This document shows, one piece after another, positions 1-6,910 of a stretch of 44,183 bases of DNA; within the stretch, counting starts at the first letter, position 1; each line of letters opens with the position of its first letter. Both the position numbers and the translations under genes were made by a program. Below the pieces are notes generated by a model. It ran no database searches and was not told the DNA's origin. It worked only from the letters and a program-made list of their open reading frames with translations. This DNA is from an uncultured Ruminiclostridium sp. (GTDB taxonomy: Bacteria > Bacillota > Clostridia > Oscillospirales > Acutalibacteraceae), in contig CABUCM010000023.1 of NCBI GenBank assembly GCA_902490005.1, forward strand, positions 1 to 44,183, in the 5' to 3' direction.

Positions 1-276
1 GCCCGCGGCAAGAAAGCTCCTTCCCCGGCCCGGGTCACCATAGGATCTCCCCGATTAGCTGGTTGGAAACCAAAAAACCCCGCCGGGTAAGCCGGATTCC
101 CCGGCCGCCCGCCTCTGCCAGGCCGGCCTTGTGAACCAGCCCGCGGCAAGAAAGCTCCTTCCCCGGCCCGGGTCACCATAGGATCTCCCCGATCAGCTGG
201 TTGGAAACCAAAAACCCCCGCCGGGTAAGCCTGATTCCCCGGCTGTCCGATTCCGCCAGGCCATGGGCCTGGAACC
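1..276. repeat. Imperfect tandem repeat, 138-bp period, spanning the hemW 3' end
   Basis: Bases 1-138 and 139-276 align with a period of exactly 138 bp. About the first 117 bases of each unit match with only a few substitutions, and the last 20 or so diverge. Each unit holds 34 bases of hemW 3' flank, the hemW stop codon and the codons for the last ~30 residues. The period is a multiple of three. The left unit starts at the window edge, so the array may continue to the left. Confidence 0.9.
35..138 (-). pseudogene. Partial duplicate of the HemW C-terminus
   Basis: Read on the minus strand this encodes a second HemW C-terminal tail. It ends with the same run as the intact gene (residues GIRLTRRGFLVSN, then QLIGEILW and stop) but differs upstream, with a VHKAGLAEAGGR segment where the intact gene has QAHGLAESDSR. 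There is no start codon, ribosome binding site or radical SAM domain, and the reading frame runs back into the 3' flank of the intact hemW. It is therefore a gene fragment, not a second enzyme. The divergence suggests an old duplication or recombination with a related allele rather than an assembly error. Confidence 0.7.
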
Positions 277-1309
277 GGCGGGCGTTTTTCCGGTAGCGTG
301 CCGGCAGGGGCCTCCCGAATTTCCTTTGGTAGCCCTCTTCCGTCAGCCCCTCTGACAGCCGCAGCCGAAGCATGGCGTATTCCTCACCGCTTCCCGGGGG
401 GATGGCCTCATCCTCCGGGGCCTCCGGCAGGTACTGGGGAGCCTGTAAAAAAGCCGGAAGGCTTTTGGGGGTATAAAACCGCCGGCCGCCGAAAAAGGAG
501 TGGGCGGAGGGCCCCAGGCCGATATATTCATCCCCGTTCCAGTATTTCAGGTTGTGGCGGCTTTCCCTGCCCGGCAGGCTGAAATTGGAAATTTCATATT
601 GGGAAAATCCCGCCTGCTCCAGCGCCTGGCAGGCGGCAAGATACAGGTTCGCGGCTTCATCCTCGCCGGGAAGGCGAAACGCTTCCCTTTGCTGGTAAAA
701 CCGGGTGCCCGGCTCCAGCTTCAATAAATAGGCGCTCACATGGGATACCCCCGCGTCACGGCAAAAAGCCACCGATTCCTCCACGGAACCGGTGGTTTGT
801 CCTTCCAGGCCCAGCATCAGGTCAAAGGAAATATTGTCGATTCCCGCCTTTTGGGCGGCCGCCGCCGTGGCGAGGGCCTGCCGGGGCGTGTGCCGCCGGC
901 CTAAGAATTTAAGCTCAGGGCCAAGGGCGGACTGAAGCCCGATGGAAAGCCGGTTGGCCCCGGCTAGCCGCAGGGCGGAAAAATCCAGGTCCCCGGCGGA
1001 GCCGGGATTTGTCTCTACGGTGATTTCCGTATCCGGGGCAAAGGGAAACGCTTTTTGGGCGGCCTCTATCAGCCGGGCGAGGCGGTCCGCGCCCAAAAGC
1101 CCGGGGGTGCCGCCGCCGAAATAGAGGGTATCCACAACGCCGGGGCGTTTGGCGCCCCAGGCCAAAAGCTCTTCCCTAAGCTTTTCACAATAGGCGTCCA
1201 TGGTTTCGCTGTCGGCGGCGAGGGAATAAAAATCACAATAAGGGCATTTTCCGTCGCAAAAGGGGATGTGGAGGTAAAACCCCATTGGCTTTGGCGCCGC
1301 CGGGGTCAT
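173..1309 (-). CDS. hemW: HemW-type radical SAM heme chaperone
   Basis: This is a cytoplasmic radical SAM protein of the HemW family, long annotated as oxygen-independent coproporphyrinogen III oxidase but now regarded as a heme-trafficking protein. The 378 residues match the family's usual size. The [4Fe-4S]/SAM cysteines lie in HIPFC-x3-C-x2-C (C18, C22, C25), followed by CDF; a GGGTP SAM-contact motif is at residues 65-69, and the C-terminal HemN_C-like part ends in SNQLIGEILW. The start codon overlaps the stop of the upstream binding-protein gene by 4 bases (ATGA), so the two are probably translationally coupled. The extended cysteine pattern of true HemN is absent, which favours HemW. 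Just downstream lies a partial diverged copy of its own 3' end. Confidence 0.9.
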   Translation of the reverse strand: MTPAAPKPMGFYLHIPFCDGKCPYCDFYSLAADSETMDAYCEKLREELLAWGAKRPGVVDTLYFGGGTPGLLGADRLARLIEAAQKAFPFAPDTEITVETNPGSAGDLDFSALRLAGANRLSIGLQSALGPELKFLGRRHTPRQALATAAAAQKAGIDNISFDLMLGLEGQTTGSVEESVAFCRDAGVSHVSAYLLKLEPGTRFYQQREAFRLPGEDEAANLYLAACQALEQAGFSQYEISNFSLPGRESRHNLKYWNGDEYIGLGPSAHSFFGGRRFYTPKSLPAFLQAPQYLPEAPEDEAIPPGSGEEYAMLRLRLSEGLTEEGYQRKFGRPLPARYRKNARRFQAHGLAESDSRGIRLTRRGFLVSNQLIGEILW

Positions 1310-2931
1310 GATTCCACCTGGGCTTTCGTGGCGGCGATGAAATCGATGCCGCCGTTATAGGGATGGAAAATGATCCCGGTGACGTTTTCAGCGGAGGCGA
1401 AATACCGTTTTTCATAGCACAGGGGGTAAAAAACCAGATTTTGAATCAAATGGTTCTCCGCCTGCAGGCACAAGGGGGCGCCGGCTTCTCCCGGCGTGGC
1501 CTTAATCTGGTTCAGCAGATTGTTGTAGTCTTGATTTTGGTACCCGGCGGGATTATAGGGGTTCTCTGACGAGAACAGGGTCAGCAGCTCGGAGGGGCCG
1601 TCGTTGTCCGCCCGCAGGGGGCACAGGGCAAGCTGGTAGCCGCCGCTGCGCAGGGCGCTTTGCAGCTCGCTTGCGGACACCGGGTTCAGGTTCAAATAAT
1701 AGCCTAAGGCGGTATTCCAGGTTTCCACCAGGTTATTGACGATGGCCTTGGTGCCGGGGCTGTCCAGGCAGAGAATGGTCACCTTGGGAAGAGAGTCCAG
1801 CTGGAGCTCGGCAAGGCCCGCATCCAGATAAGCTTTCCCCTGGCCCGGCTCATAGCCCGGCAAGGAACATTCCCCGGCCAGCTGGCGGTAATCCTCGCCG
1901 GACAGGGTGGTCTGAGGCGGGATGACGCTTTGAGCCTGGGTATAGTTTTCCGGCAGGGAGGAAAGGACGAATTCCCGGTTCAGGGTTTTTATAAACGCGT
2001 TGCGGATATTGGCGTTTTTGAAAACGCTGTCCTCCAGATTGAAGCACACGCCCCAGGTGGTATCCTCAAAGGAGGTCAGATTCATATTGGAGGCGTGGGC
2101 GCTTTCCAGCTGGCCGCCGTTGATGGGGGCGGCGTCGATGGTGCCGTTGGCGATAGCGTTGGCGTTATTCATGATTTCCGCCCCGATGGTAAAGCTGACG
2201 CCTGCGGGAACCGGCTTTTCCTCGCCCGCGTACAGGCTGTTGCGGGAAAGGTAGATGGACTCGCCGTGGGACCAGCTGTAGGACGTGGAAAAGGTATAGG
2301 GGCCGTTTCCCAGGGTGGTTGAGGCCTCCAGGCCGTATTGGCCTTGGGTTTCGGTGAAGAATTTTTCATTGCAGGGCATGGCGGGGGAGGTGGCCATCAG
2401 CTCCGGGAATTCCTCGTAGGAATAGGCCAGATCAATTTGCAGGGTTTTGGCGCTGACCGCGGTGATCCCCAGCTGGGAGGGGTCGGCCTGGCCATCCAGC
2501 ACCTGCTGGCCGTTTAAAATACAGGTCAGGGTCCTGGCAAAATCCGACTGGGTGCGGGGGTCCAGGGCACGCCGGAGGGCAAACACGAAATCAGCGGCGG
2601 TCACCGGGGTTTTATCTTCGTCCGTCCAGCAGGCGTCCTCCCGCAGATAAAAGGTAAAGGACGTGTAGTCGCCGTTATGCTCCCAGCGCTCCGCCACCCC
2701 CGGCTTGGCTTCCCCGTCCGGGCCGATGCGGGTCAGGCCCTCAAACAGGCTCATTATAACGATTTGGGCGGACTGGTCGTCCGCGATTTGGGGATCCAGG
2801 GAGCTTGGCTCGTCTTCTAAATTATATTGAATCGTCTGCTCATAAACGGGGTCGGTTTTTTCCCGGCAGCCAGCCAGAGAAAACACAAAAAGCAGGGTGA
2901 GAAGGATGCACAGGCTTTGTTTTACTTTCAT
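1306..2931 (-). CDS. Peptide/oligopeptide ABC transporter substrate-binding lipoprotein (SBP family 5)
   Basis: This is an extracellular solute-binding protein of the OppA/DppA family (541 residues). It has a lipoprotein signal peptide: positive start, hydrophobic stretch and lipobox LAGC with the lipidated cysteine at residue 22. The mature part opens with the family-typical DEPSSLDPQ segment, and LFEGLTRIGPDG and PGVAERWE are further hallmarks of SBP_bac_5. It probably captures oligopeptides at the outer face of the membrane. No opp permease or ATPase genes are adjacent, so it works with a transporter encoded elsewhere or outside the window. It overlaps hemW by 4 bases and lies upstream of it in the same transcript; nothing in the sequence explains a functional link. 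Confidence 0.85.
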   Translation of the reverse strand: MKVKQSLCILLTLLFVFSLAGCREKTDPVYEQTIQYNLEDEPSSLDPQIADDQSAQIVIMSLFEGLTRIGPDGEAKPGVAERWEHNGDYTSFTFYLREDACWTDEDKTPVTAADFVFALRRALDPRTQSDFARTLTCILNGQQVLDGQADPSQLGITAVSAKTLQIDLAYSYEEFPELMATSPAMPCNEKFFTETQGQYGLEASTTLGNGPYTFSTSYSWSHGESIYLSRNSLYAGEEKPVPAGVSFTIGAEIMNNANAIANGTIDAAPINGGQLESAHASNMNLTSFEDTTWGVCFNLEDSVFKNANIRNAFIKTLNREFVLSSLPENYTQAQSVIPPQTTLSGEDYRQLAGECSLPGYEPGQGKAYLDAGLAELQLDSLPKVTILCLDSPGTKAIVNNLVETWNTALGYYLNLNPVSASELQSALRSGGYQLALCPLRADNDGPSELLTLFSSENPYNPAGYQNQDYNNLLNQIKATPGEAGAPLCLQAENHLIQNLVFYPLCYEKRYFASAENVTGIIFHPYNGGIDFIAATKAQVES

Positions 2932-3041
2932 AGGGCGCTTCTTCCCTTCGGCATATTATGTAATCTATTACCTTGTTATCTTACCATTAAATTCCTGCCT
3001 TTTCAATGAATTTGCTATGAACTTTCTCTTTCATCGGCGTA

Positions 3042-3090
3042 AGAAAAAAGAAACCGCGGAACCCGGCGAAAACGCCGGGCTGCGCGGTTT
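3042..3090 (-). terminator. Intrinsic terminator of the small YtxH-like gene
   Basis: Two nested GC-rich arms (AAACCGCG and CCCGGCG pairing with CGCCGGG and CGCGGTTT) enclose an AAAA loop. On the minus strand the stem is followed by a T-rich tract (complement of the A-rich 3041-3050). It sits directly behind the 3105-3287 gene and before the OppA-like gene. Confidence 0.85.
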
Positions 3091-3104
3091 TCCTTTGCCT
3101 TAGG

Positions 3105-3287
3105 TTAGCCCTTGAAAATATACTGGACGTCGTCGATTAGGTTGCCCACCGCATGGGCGGCTTTGCTGGCTTTTTTCTTCACTTGCTTTTGGTTGCTCAT
3201 CAGCTGGGAGCCAACATAGCCCACCATCATACCGGCCGCCAGGCCGGTGCCGATGCCCTTCATCAGGCCCATAGTATCCTTATTCAT
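3105..3287 (-). CDS. Small YtxH-like protein
   Basis: A 60-residue protein preceded by a strong ribosome binding site (GGAGG, 8 bases before ATG), its own promoter and its own terminator, so it is very probably a real gene. Residues 8-32 form a glycine/methionine-rich hydrophobic segment (GIGTGLAAGMMVGYVG) that could be a membrane helix or amphipathic hairpin. A lysine-rich stretch follows (QKQVKKKASKAAHAVG), then an acidic/aromatic tail. This layout resembles YtxH-like proteins of Firmicutes, whose function is not established. No operon partner is seen. Confidence 0.75.
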   Translation of the reverse strand: MNKDTMGLMKGIGTGLAAGMMVGYVGSQLMSNQKQVKKKASKAAHAVGNLIDDVQYIFKG

Positions 3288-3346
3288 TTCATTTCCTCCA
3301 AAATTTTGAATGCTGTTTTTTTGTAGAAGGTTTTCCTTCCTGTTTT

Positions 3347-3375
3347 AGTGTACCCGGAAAAATCCCAGCCAGCAA
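3347..3375 (-). promoter_or_regulatory. Sigma-A promoter for the YtxH-like gene
   Basis: On the minus strand TTGCTG (3370-3375) and TACACT (3347-3352) are separated by exactly 17 bases, upstream of the 3287 start. Confidence 0.6.
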
Positions 3376-3382
3376 AAAAATA

Positions 3383-3404
3383 GTTGGCAAATTTAGATAC
3401 CAAC
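3383..3404. promoter_or_regulatory. Inverted repeat between divergent promoters (possible operator)
   Basis: GTTGG (3383-3387) and CCAAC (3400-3404) form an inverted repeat with 12 bases between. It lies just behind the minus-strand -35 and just before the plus-strand -35, where one regulator could control both genes. The regulator is unknown. Confidence 0.4.
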
Positions 3405-3405
3405 A

Positions 3406-3434
3406 TTTAAAAATGAAAAGCAGAGTGATATAAT
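3406..3434 (+). promoter_or_regulatory. Extended -10 promoter for the nitroreductase gene
   Basis: TATAAT (3429-3434) is preceded by TGA, giving an extended -10. The -35 position with 17-base spacing is TTTAAA, which is weak. Confidence 0.5.
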
Positions 3435-3494
3435 AATATTATTAATCAAAAAATGATTAAATTTAATTTTAATAATGGAAAGGGGTTCGTCAGT

Positions 3495-4022
3495 ATGAAT
3501 GATGTTATGATGAATATGCTGGAAAGAAGAAGCATCCGCGAGTATGAGGAGACTAGGGTTTCCAAAGAGGATATGGCGGAGGTTCTCAACGCCGGCGCTT
3601 GGGCGCCCAGCGCCATGAACCGCCAGGGCTGGAAGCTGACCGGCGTCATCGATCCGGAAAAGGTTCGGAAACTGGCGGCCGCGGTAAAGAAGGCCTTGGG
3701 GTTATCGGAATCGGAGGCATACTCCTTTTATGACGCTCCCGGCTTTATTATCGCCAGCAGCGCCAAGGGATACGCCAACGCCGCGCCAGACTGCGCCTGC
3801 GCCATGGAAAATATGATGCTGGCGGCCCGTTCCATTGGGCTGGGCACCGTTTGGATCAACCAGCTGAAGGATACCTGCAACGACGCCGGGGTGCGGGCGC
3901 TGCTGACATCCTTCGGGGTCCCGGAGGATCATGACGTTTACTCCAGCTGCGCCATTGGCCGCGCCAGGAGAGAGGCCAAGGCGCCGGACCGTGTTCCCAA
4001 CGCCACCGCCATCGTGGAATAA
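3495..4022 (+). CDS. Nitroreductase family FMN protein
   Basis: A flavin (FMN)-dependent NAD(P)H oxidoreductase of the nitroreductase family, 175 residues from the chosen start. The N-terminus carries the family signature (LERRSIREYEE with the FMN-binding RxSxR-like arginines, then WAPSAMNRQGW). A central hydrophobic helix (CACAMENMMLAARSIGLGTVWI) and a C-terminal GRAR segment complete the small single-domain fold. ATG at 3495 is preferred over the in-frame ATG at 3453 because AAAGGGG lies 8 bases before it and the family begins at this point. The substrate cannot be told from sequence. The gene stands alone between its own promoter and terminator. Confidence 0.85.
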   Translation: MNDVMMNMLERRSIREYEETRVSKEDMAEVLNAGAWAPSAMNRQGWKLTGVIDPEKVRKLAAAVKKALGLSESEAYSFYDAPGFIIASSAKGYANAAPDCACAMENMMLAARSIGLGTVWINQLKDTCNDAGVRALLTSFGVPEDHDVYSSCAIGRARREAKAPDRVPNATAIVE

Positions 4023-4041
4023 AGGAAAATCAGCGCCGTTG

Positions 4042-4085
4042 AACCGGAAGCCCTTTTGGGAGTCGAAAGGGGCTTCCGGTTTTTT
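4042..4085 (+). terminator. Intrinsic terminator after the nitroreductase gene
   Basis: ACCGGAAGCCC (from 4043) pairs with GGGCTTCCGGT (ending 4080) and is followed by a run of T. Confidence 0.85.
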
Positions 4086-4089
4086 GCGC

Positions 4090-4118
4090 TTGAAAGAAAA
4101 AATTCTCCGGGGTATAAT
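4090..4118 (+). promoter_or_regulatory. Sigma-A promoter for the AraC-family gene
   Basis: TTGAAA (4090-4095), 17 bases, then consensus TATAAT (4113-4118). The leader to the 4224 start is about 100 bases. Confidence 0.7.
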
Positions 4119-4223
4119 AAAGGCCTAGGATGGTTTTGCCGCCGGCGGCCTTAAAAGCGGTGAAGCTTTTGCACCGGGCCGCACAGCCTTATTCCATCAA
4201 CGCTGCTGCCGGGAGGTGGGGAA

Positions 4224-5057
4224 ATGGCCCACGAGCATTTTTATATGAAGCGTTCAGAAAAGGAGAACTTGATCCAGCCGGAGCTGATTTATACCGGCCT
4301 GCTGGAGGATGCTCCCAATTGGTTTAATATTCAGCACAGCCACGATTTTTGTGAAATTCTATACGTTGCCGACGGCGCGGGAGAAGCGGTTCTGGAGGGG
4401 AAGAAATTCCGTTTGGCGCCGGGAGACCTGGTGGTGGTCAACCCGGGAACCCTTCATGAGGAAAGATCCGACGCCAAAGCGCCCCTGCGGCTGATTTTTT
4501 TGGCCATTCACAATTTCACCCTGCCGGGCCTGCCGTCCGGATGTCTGTCCTCTGAAAAATACCGGGTTCTTTCCTGCGGGGAATACCGGTATAAAATGGA
4601 TATCTACCTGCGGGAACTTTTGCAGGAGACCTCCAGCCAGATCGAATTTTACCGGGAAATTTCCCAGGGGCTGGTGTCGGCCCTGATGGTGCTGGTGATG
4701 CGCCTGATCCGAATCAACCCGGGGGATGAGGCGGCCCTCAGCCCGGAGTGCCTGAAAATCAAAGAATATTTGGATCAGAATTTTACTTCTCCCATCACGC
4801 TGGATTCCCTTTCAGAGACCGTTTATATCAGCAAGCATTACCTTTCCCACCTGTTCAAGGAACAGACCGGGGTTTCCCCTATCAAGTACCTGACATCCAA
4901 GCGGATGGAAAAGGCCCGCGAGCTGCTGGCGGAGACGGAACAGCCGGTATCGGAGATTAGTAAAGCCGTCGGGTATGAAAACCCGCTGTATTTCAGCCAG
5001 GTGTTTAAGCGTGTTTATGGGATTTCTCCAGTAAAATACCGATTGGGACGTGCATAA
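4224..5057 (+). CDS. AraC-family transcriptional regulator with N-terminal cupin
   Basis: A 277-residue DNA-binding regulator. Residues ~20-110 form a cupin-type sensor (HSHDFCEILYVADG, then LAPGDLVVVNPGTLHE), the usual sugar- or ligand-binding part of AraC regulators. Residues ~175-275 contain the two helix-turn-helix motifs (DSLSETVYISKHYLSHLFKE and the final AVGYENPLYFSQVFKRVYG). The start has a strong GGGAGGTGGGG ribosome binding site. It is transcribed alone. The nearest sugar-utilisation genes begin 1.8 kb downstream on the other strand, so its targets are not evident; control of one of the glycan clusters in this window is possible but unproven. Confidence 0.9.
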   Translation: MAHEHFYMKRSEKENLIQPELIYTGLLEDAPNWFNIQHSHDFCEILYVADGAGEAVLEGKKFRLAPGDLVVVNPGTLHEERSDAKAPLRLIFLAIHNFTLPGLPSGCLSSEKYRVLSCGEYRYKMDIYLRELLQETSSQIEFYREISQGLVSALMVLVMRLIRINPGDEAALSPECLKIKEYLDQNFTSPITLDSLSETVYISKHYLSHLFKEQTGVSPIKYLTSKRMEKARELLAETEQPVSEISKAVGYENPLYFSQVFKRVYGISPVKYRLGRA

Positions 5058-5098
5058 TCACGAATTTTTATAAAAATGCAAAAATATGAAAAAAGAGG

Positions 5099-5127
5099 TT
5101 GCTTTTTTAACGGTGGTTCTTTATAAT
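5099..5127 (+). promoter_or_regulatory. Sigma-A promoter for the DUF4190 gene
   Basis: TTGCTT (5099-5104), 17 bases, TATAAT (5122-5127). It predicts a leader of about 140 nt. Confidence 0.6.
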
Positions 5128-5191
5128 AAATATGAACTTTTTGTTACAGTTTAATGGACAGCCGATTTAATGGGAATAAGGAAAAAAAAGA

Positions 5192-5223
5192 CTGTTATTC
5201 TACCGGTTAAGATAGAATAACAG
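5192..5223. other. Perfect 11-bp inverted repeat in the DUF4190 leader
   Basis: CTGTTATTCTA (5192-5202) pairs perfectly with TAGAATAACAG (5213-5223) around a 10-base loop. On the plus strand no T tract follows. On the minus strand eight T follow, so it would serve as a terminator for transcripts arriving from the right, although no minus-strand gene lies there. It may instead shape the 5' UTR of the downstream gene. Confidence 0.6.
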
Positions 5224-5274
5224 CCTAAAATTTGTTGTCTATTAAAGTGTAGATTTTAGGAGGGAATATTTATC

Positions 5275-5562
5275 ATGGAACAAAAACAAACTAACGGCAT
5301 GGCTGTTGCCTCTCTGGTACTGGGCATTGTTTCCGCGGTGTGTATCTTTTTCGGTTACTTTGCTTTCATCGGTATCATCACTGGTATCATCGGCTTAGTT
5401 CTGGGCATCATGGCCAAGAAGAAACAGCCCTGTGGCATGGCCACCGCCGGCATCGTTCTTTCCGCTGTGGCGCTGGGCCTGTGCGTCATCACCTTCATCG
5501 CTTGCTTTGCCTGCACCGCTTGTGCTCTGGGCAGCGCTGGTGGCTTGAGCTATCTTGCTTAA
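5275..5562 (+). CDS. DUF4190 domain membrane protein
   Basis: A 95-residue integral membrane protein. After a short polar start (MEQKQTNG) come two hydrophobic helices, each with the family's repeated pattern: GMAVASLVLGIVS ... GLVLGIMAKKK, then GMATAGIVLSAVALGL. A KKK patch separates them, and the C-terminal part is cysteine-rich (CFACTACALG). This matches DUF4190, a small two-helix protein of unknown function common in Gram-positive bacteria. A very good ribosome binding site (AGGAGGG) and flanking promoter and terminator support a real monocistronic gene. Confidence 0.8.
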   Translation: MEQKQTNGMAVASLVLGIVSAVCIFFGYFAFIGIITGIIGLVLGIMAKKKQPCGMATAGIVLSAVALGLCVITFIACFACTACALGSAGGLSYLA

Positions 5563-5601
5563 TTTCCACAGTACTTATCAGCATCGTTGAAGAACATTCG
5601 G

Positions 5602-5637
5602 AAAAGCGAGGAAGATTTCTTCTTCGCTTTTTCTTTA
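5602..5637 (+). terminator. Intrinsic terminator after the DUF4190 gene
   Basis: AAAGCGAGGAAGA pairs with TCTTCTTCGCTTT (one G-T pair) and is followed by a T-rich tract. Confidence 0.8.
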
Positions 5638-5701
5638 TCCTGATTCCCTCTTAACCCCTTGGTTATCTCATATATTTTTTGAAAGCTAGGTGAAAACAGC
5701 C

Positions 5702-6511
5702 GTGTTTCCTTTTATCCATATTGGTTCGTTAACCATCGGCGTCTACGGCCTTTGTATTTTGATCGGCGCAATCGTCGGCATCAGCGTGGCTTTGGTGCGG
5801 GCAAAAAGAAGGGCGTTCCCGGTAGAGGATACCCTTTACCTCTCCTTTTTCGCTTTGATCGGCGTTGGCGTCGGCGCTAAAATATTATATCTTATCACGA
5901 TTTTGCCGGAACTGATTGAACATTTCCAGGAGATTTTTACCAGCCTGGAGGCCATTAACCTGCTATTTACCAACGGCTTTGTGTTCTACGGCGGCCTCAT
6001 CGGTGCGGTGTTGGCCATCTGGTGGTATACCCACCACTTTAAACTGGATTTTTGGCAGTCGGTGGAGCTGTTGATCCCCTCGGTGCCGCTGATTCACGCC
6101 TTCGGCCGTATCGGCTGCTTTTGCGGCGGATGCTGCTACGGCATCCCCTTTGACCCGCCCATCGGCGTCGCTTTTACCAATTCCCCGGTGGCGCCTAACG
6201 GAATCCCCCTGTTTCCGGTCCAGCTGCTGGAGGCGGGCCTGAATCTGCTGCTGTTTTTCTTCCTGCTGTGGTTTGCCAGAAAGCCCAGGCCCCAGGGCCG
6301 GGTGCTGGGCGCTTACGCCATCGCTTACGCGGTGATCCGGTTTGCTTTAGAGTTCCTGCGGTACGACTACGCCCGGGGCATTCTCTGGGTTTTCTCCACC
6401 TCCCAGTGGATCAGCCTGATTTTGCTGCCCATCGGCATTTGGCTGTGCCTGCGGAAGGAAAAGGATAACAAGGGGGCACCTCGGGAGAAGGCCGGAAATC
6501 AGGAGGAATAG
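5702..6511 (+). CDS. lgt: Prolipoprotein diacylglyceryl transferase
   Basis: An integral membrane enzyme that transfers diacylglycerol from phosphatidylglycerol to the lipobox cysteine of prolipoproteins, the first step of lipoprotein maturation. The Lgt signature is clear (HAFGRIGCFCGGCCYG, with the catalytic-site arginine), along with the family's GGLIG loop and about seven membrane segments. The C-terminus is a charged cytoplasmic tail. Two GTG starts are possible. I prefer 5702 because AGGTGA, a perfect anti-16S match, lies 8 bases before it; 5690 overlaps that site. The several lipoproteins in this window (1306, 14508, 36687) would be its substrates. Confidence 0.92.
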   Translation: MFPFIHIGSLTIGVYGLCILIGAIVGISVALVRAKRRAFPVEDTLYLSFFALIGVGVGAKILYLITILPELIEHFQEIFTSLEAINLLFTNGFVFYGGLIGAVLAIWWYTHHFKLDFWQSVELLIPSVPLIHAFGRIGCFCGGCCYGIPFDPPIGVAFTNSPVAPNGIPLFPVQLLEAGLNLLLFFFLLWFARKPRPQGRVLGAYAIAYAVIRFALEFLRYDYARGILWVFSTSQWISLILLPIGIWLCLRKEKDNKGAPREKAGNQEE

Positions 6512-6553
6512 AACCCCGCCGGGACCGTATTCTTTTTAGAAAAACAGTCAAAA

Positions 6554-6572
6554 TCTCCGGCTGGGCCGGAGA
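6554..6572 (-). terminator. Hairpin with T tract at the end of intergenic repeat copy A
   Basis: TCTCCGGC (6554-6561) and GCCGGAGA (6565-6572) form a perfect 8-bp stem. On the minus strand it is followed by a T-rich stretch, so it would end a transcript running through repeat copy A. It does not look like a terminator for lgt. Confidence 0.5.
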
Positions 6573-6585
6573 CATGAAAAGCCCT

Positions 6586-6807
6586 AGAAGGGCATAATAG
6601 GGACTTAGCGCTACAAAGGGCGCTGGATTATTGTCATGGCAATACAGGTACTGCCGCCGGGAAACCGGCGGCGTTCCACAATATTTCGCTTTATGATATC
6701 GCGGGATTGCTTTTTTCACTGCCTGAGGCGGCAGCTTCCCGCGGAAGCCTTTTGCGAAAGCATTTTTACCATCTCCAGTAGAACCGGGGTTTTTCTCTTG
6801 CTTAAGC
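6586..6807 (-). repeat. Intergenic repeat, copy A (~222 bp)
   Basis: Read on the minus strand, this segment aligns along its whole length with plus-strand 24919-25139 at roughly 75-80% identity by eye. It begins with GCTTAAGCAAGAG right after the terminator of the GH51 gene and ends near CCCTTCT. It holds a strong hairpin (GCCGCCGG, 4-base loop, CCGGCGGC) and conserved blocks such as CAATCCCGCGATATCATAAA and AATCCAGCGCCCTTTGT. An open frame crosses it but has no start codon or ribosome binding site, so I treat it as a non-coding repeat or RNA element. Confidence 0.8.
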
Positions 6808-6814
6808 GACAACA

Positions 6815-6870
6815 AAAAGAAACGCACCCATTGCTTCCGGGCAAGCGCCCGGGGGATGGGTGCGTTTTGT
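6815..6870 (-). terminator. Intrinsic terminator of the GH51 operon (6911-10499)
   Basis: AAACGCACCCA (6820-6830) pairs with TGGGTGCGTTT (6857-6867), with an inner CCGGGC...GCCCGG hairpin and a T-rich tail on the minus strand. Confidence 0.85.
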
Positions 6871-6910
6871 TTTGCGTGCCGCCGGTGACCCGCCGCCGGC
6901 AAAGCGGTTT

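Noticed and set aside
173..1309. Coproporphyrinogen III dehydrogenase (HemN)
   Set aside because: Size, C-terminal region and cysteine pattern fit HemW better, and no other heme synthesis gene is near.
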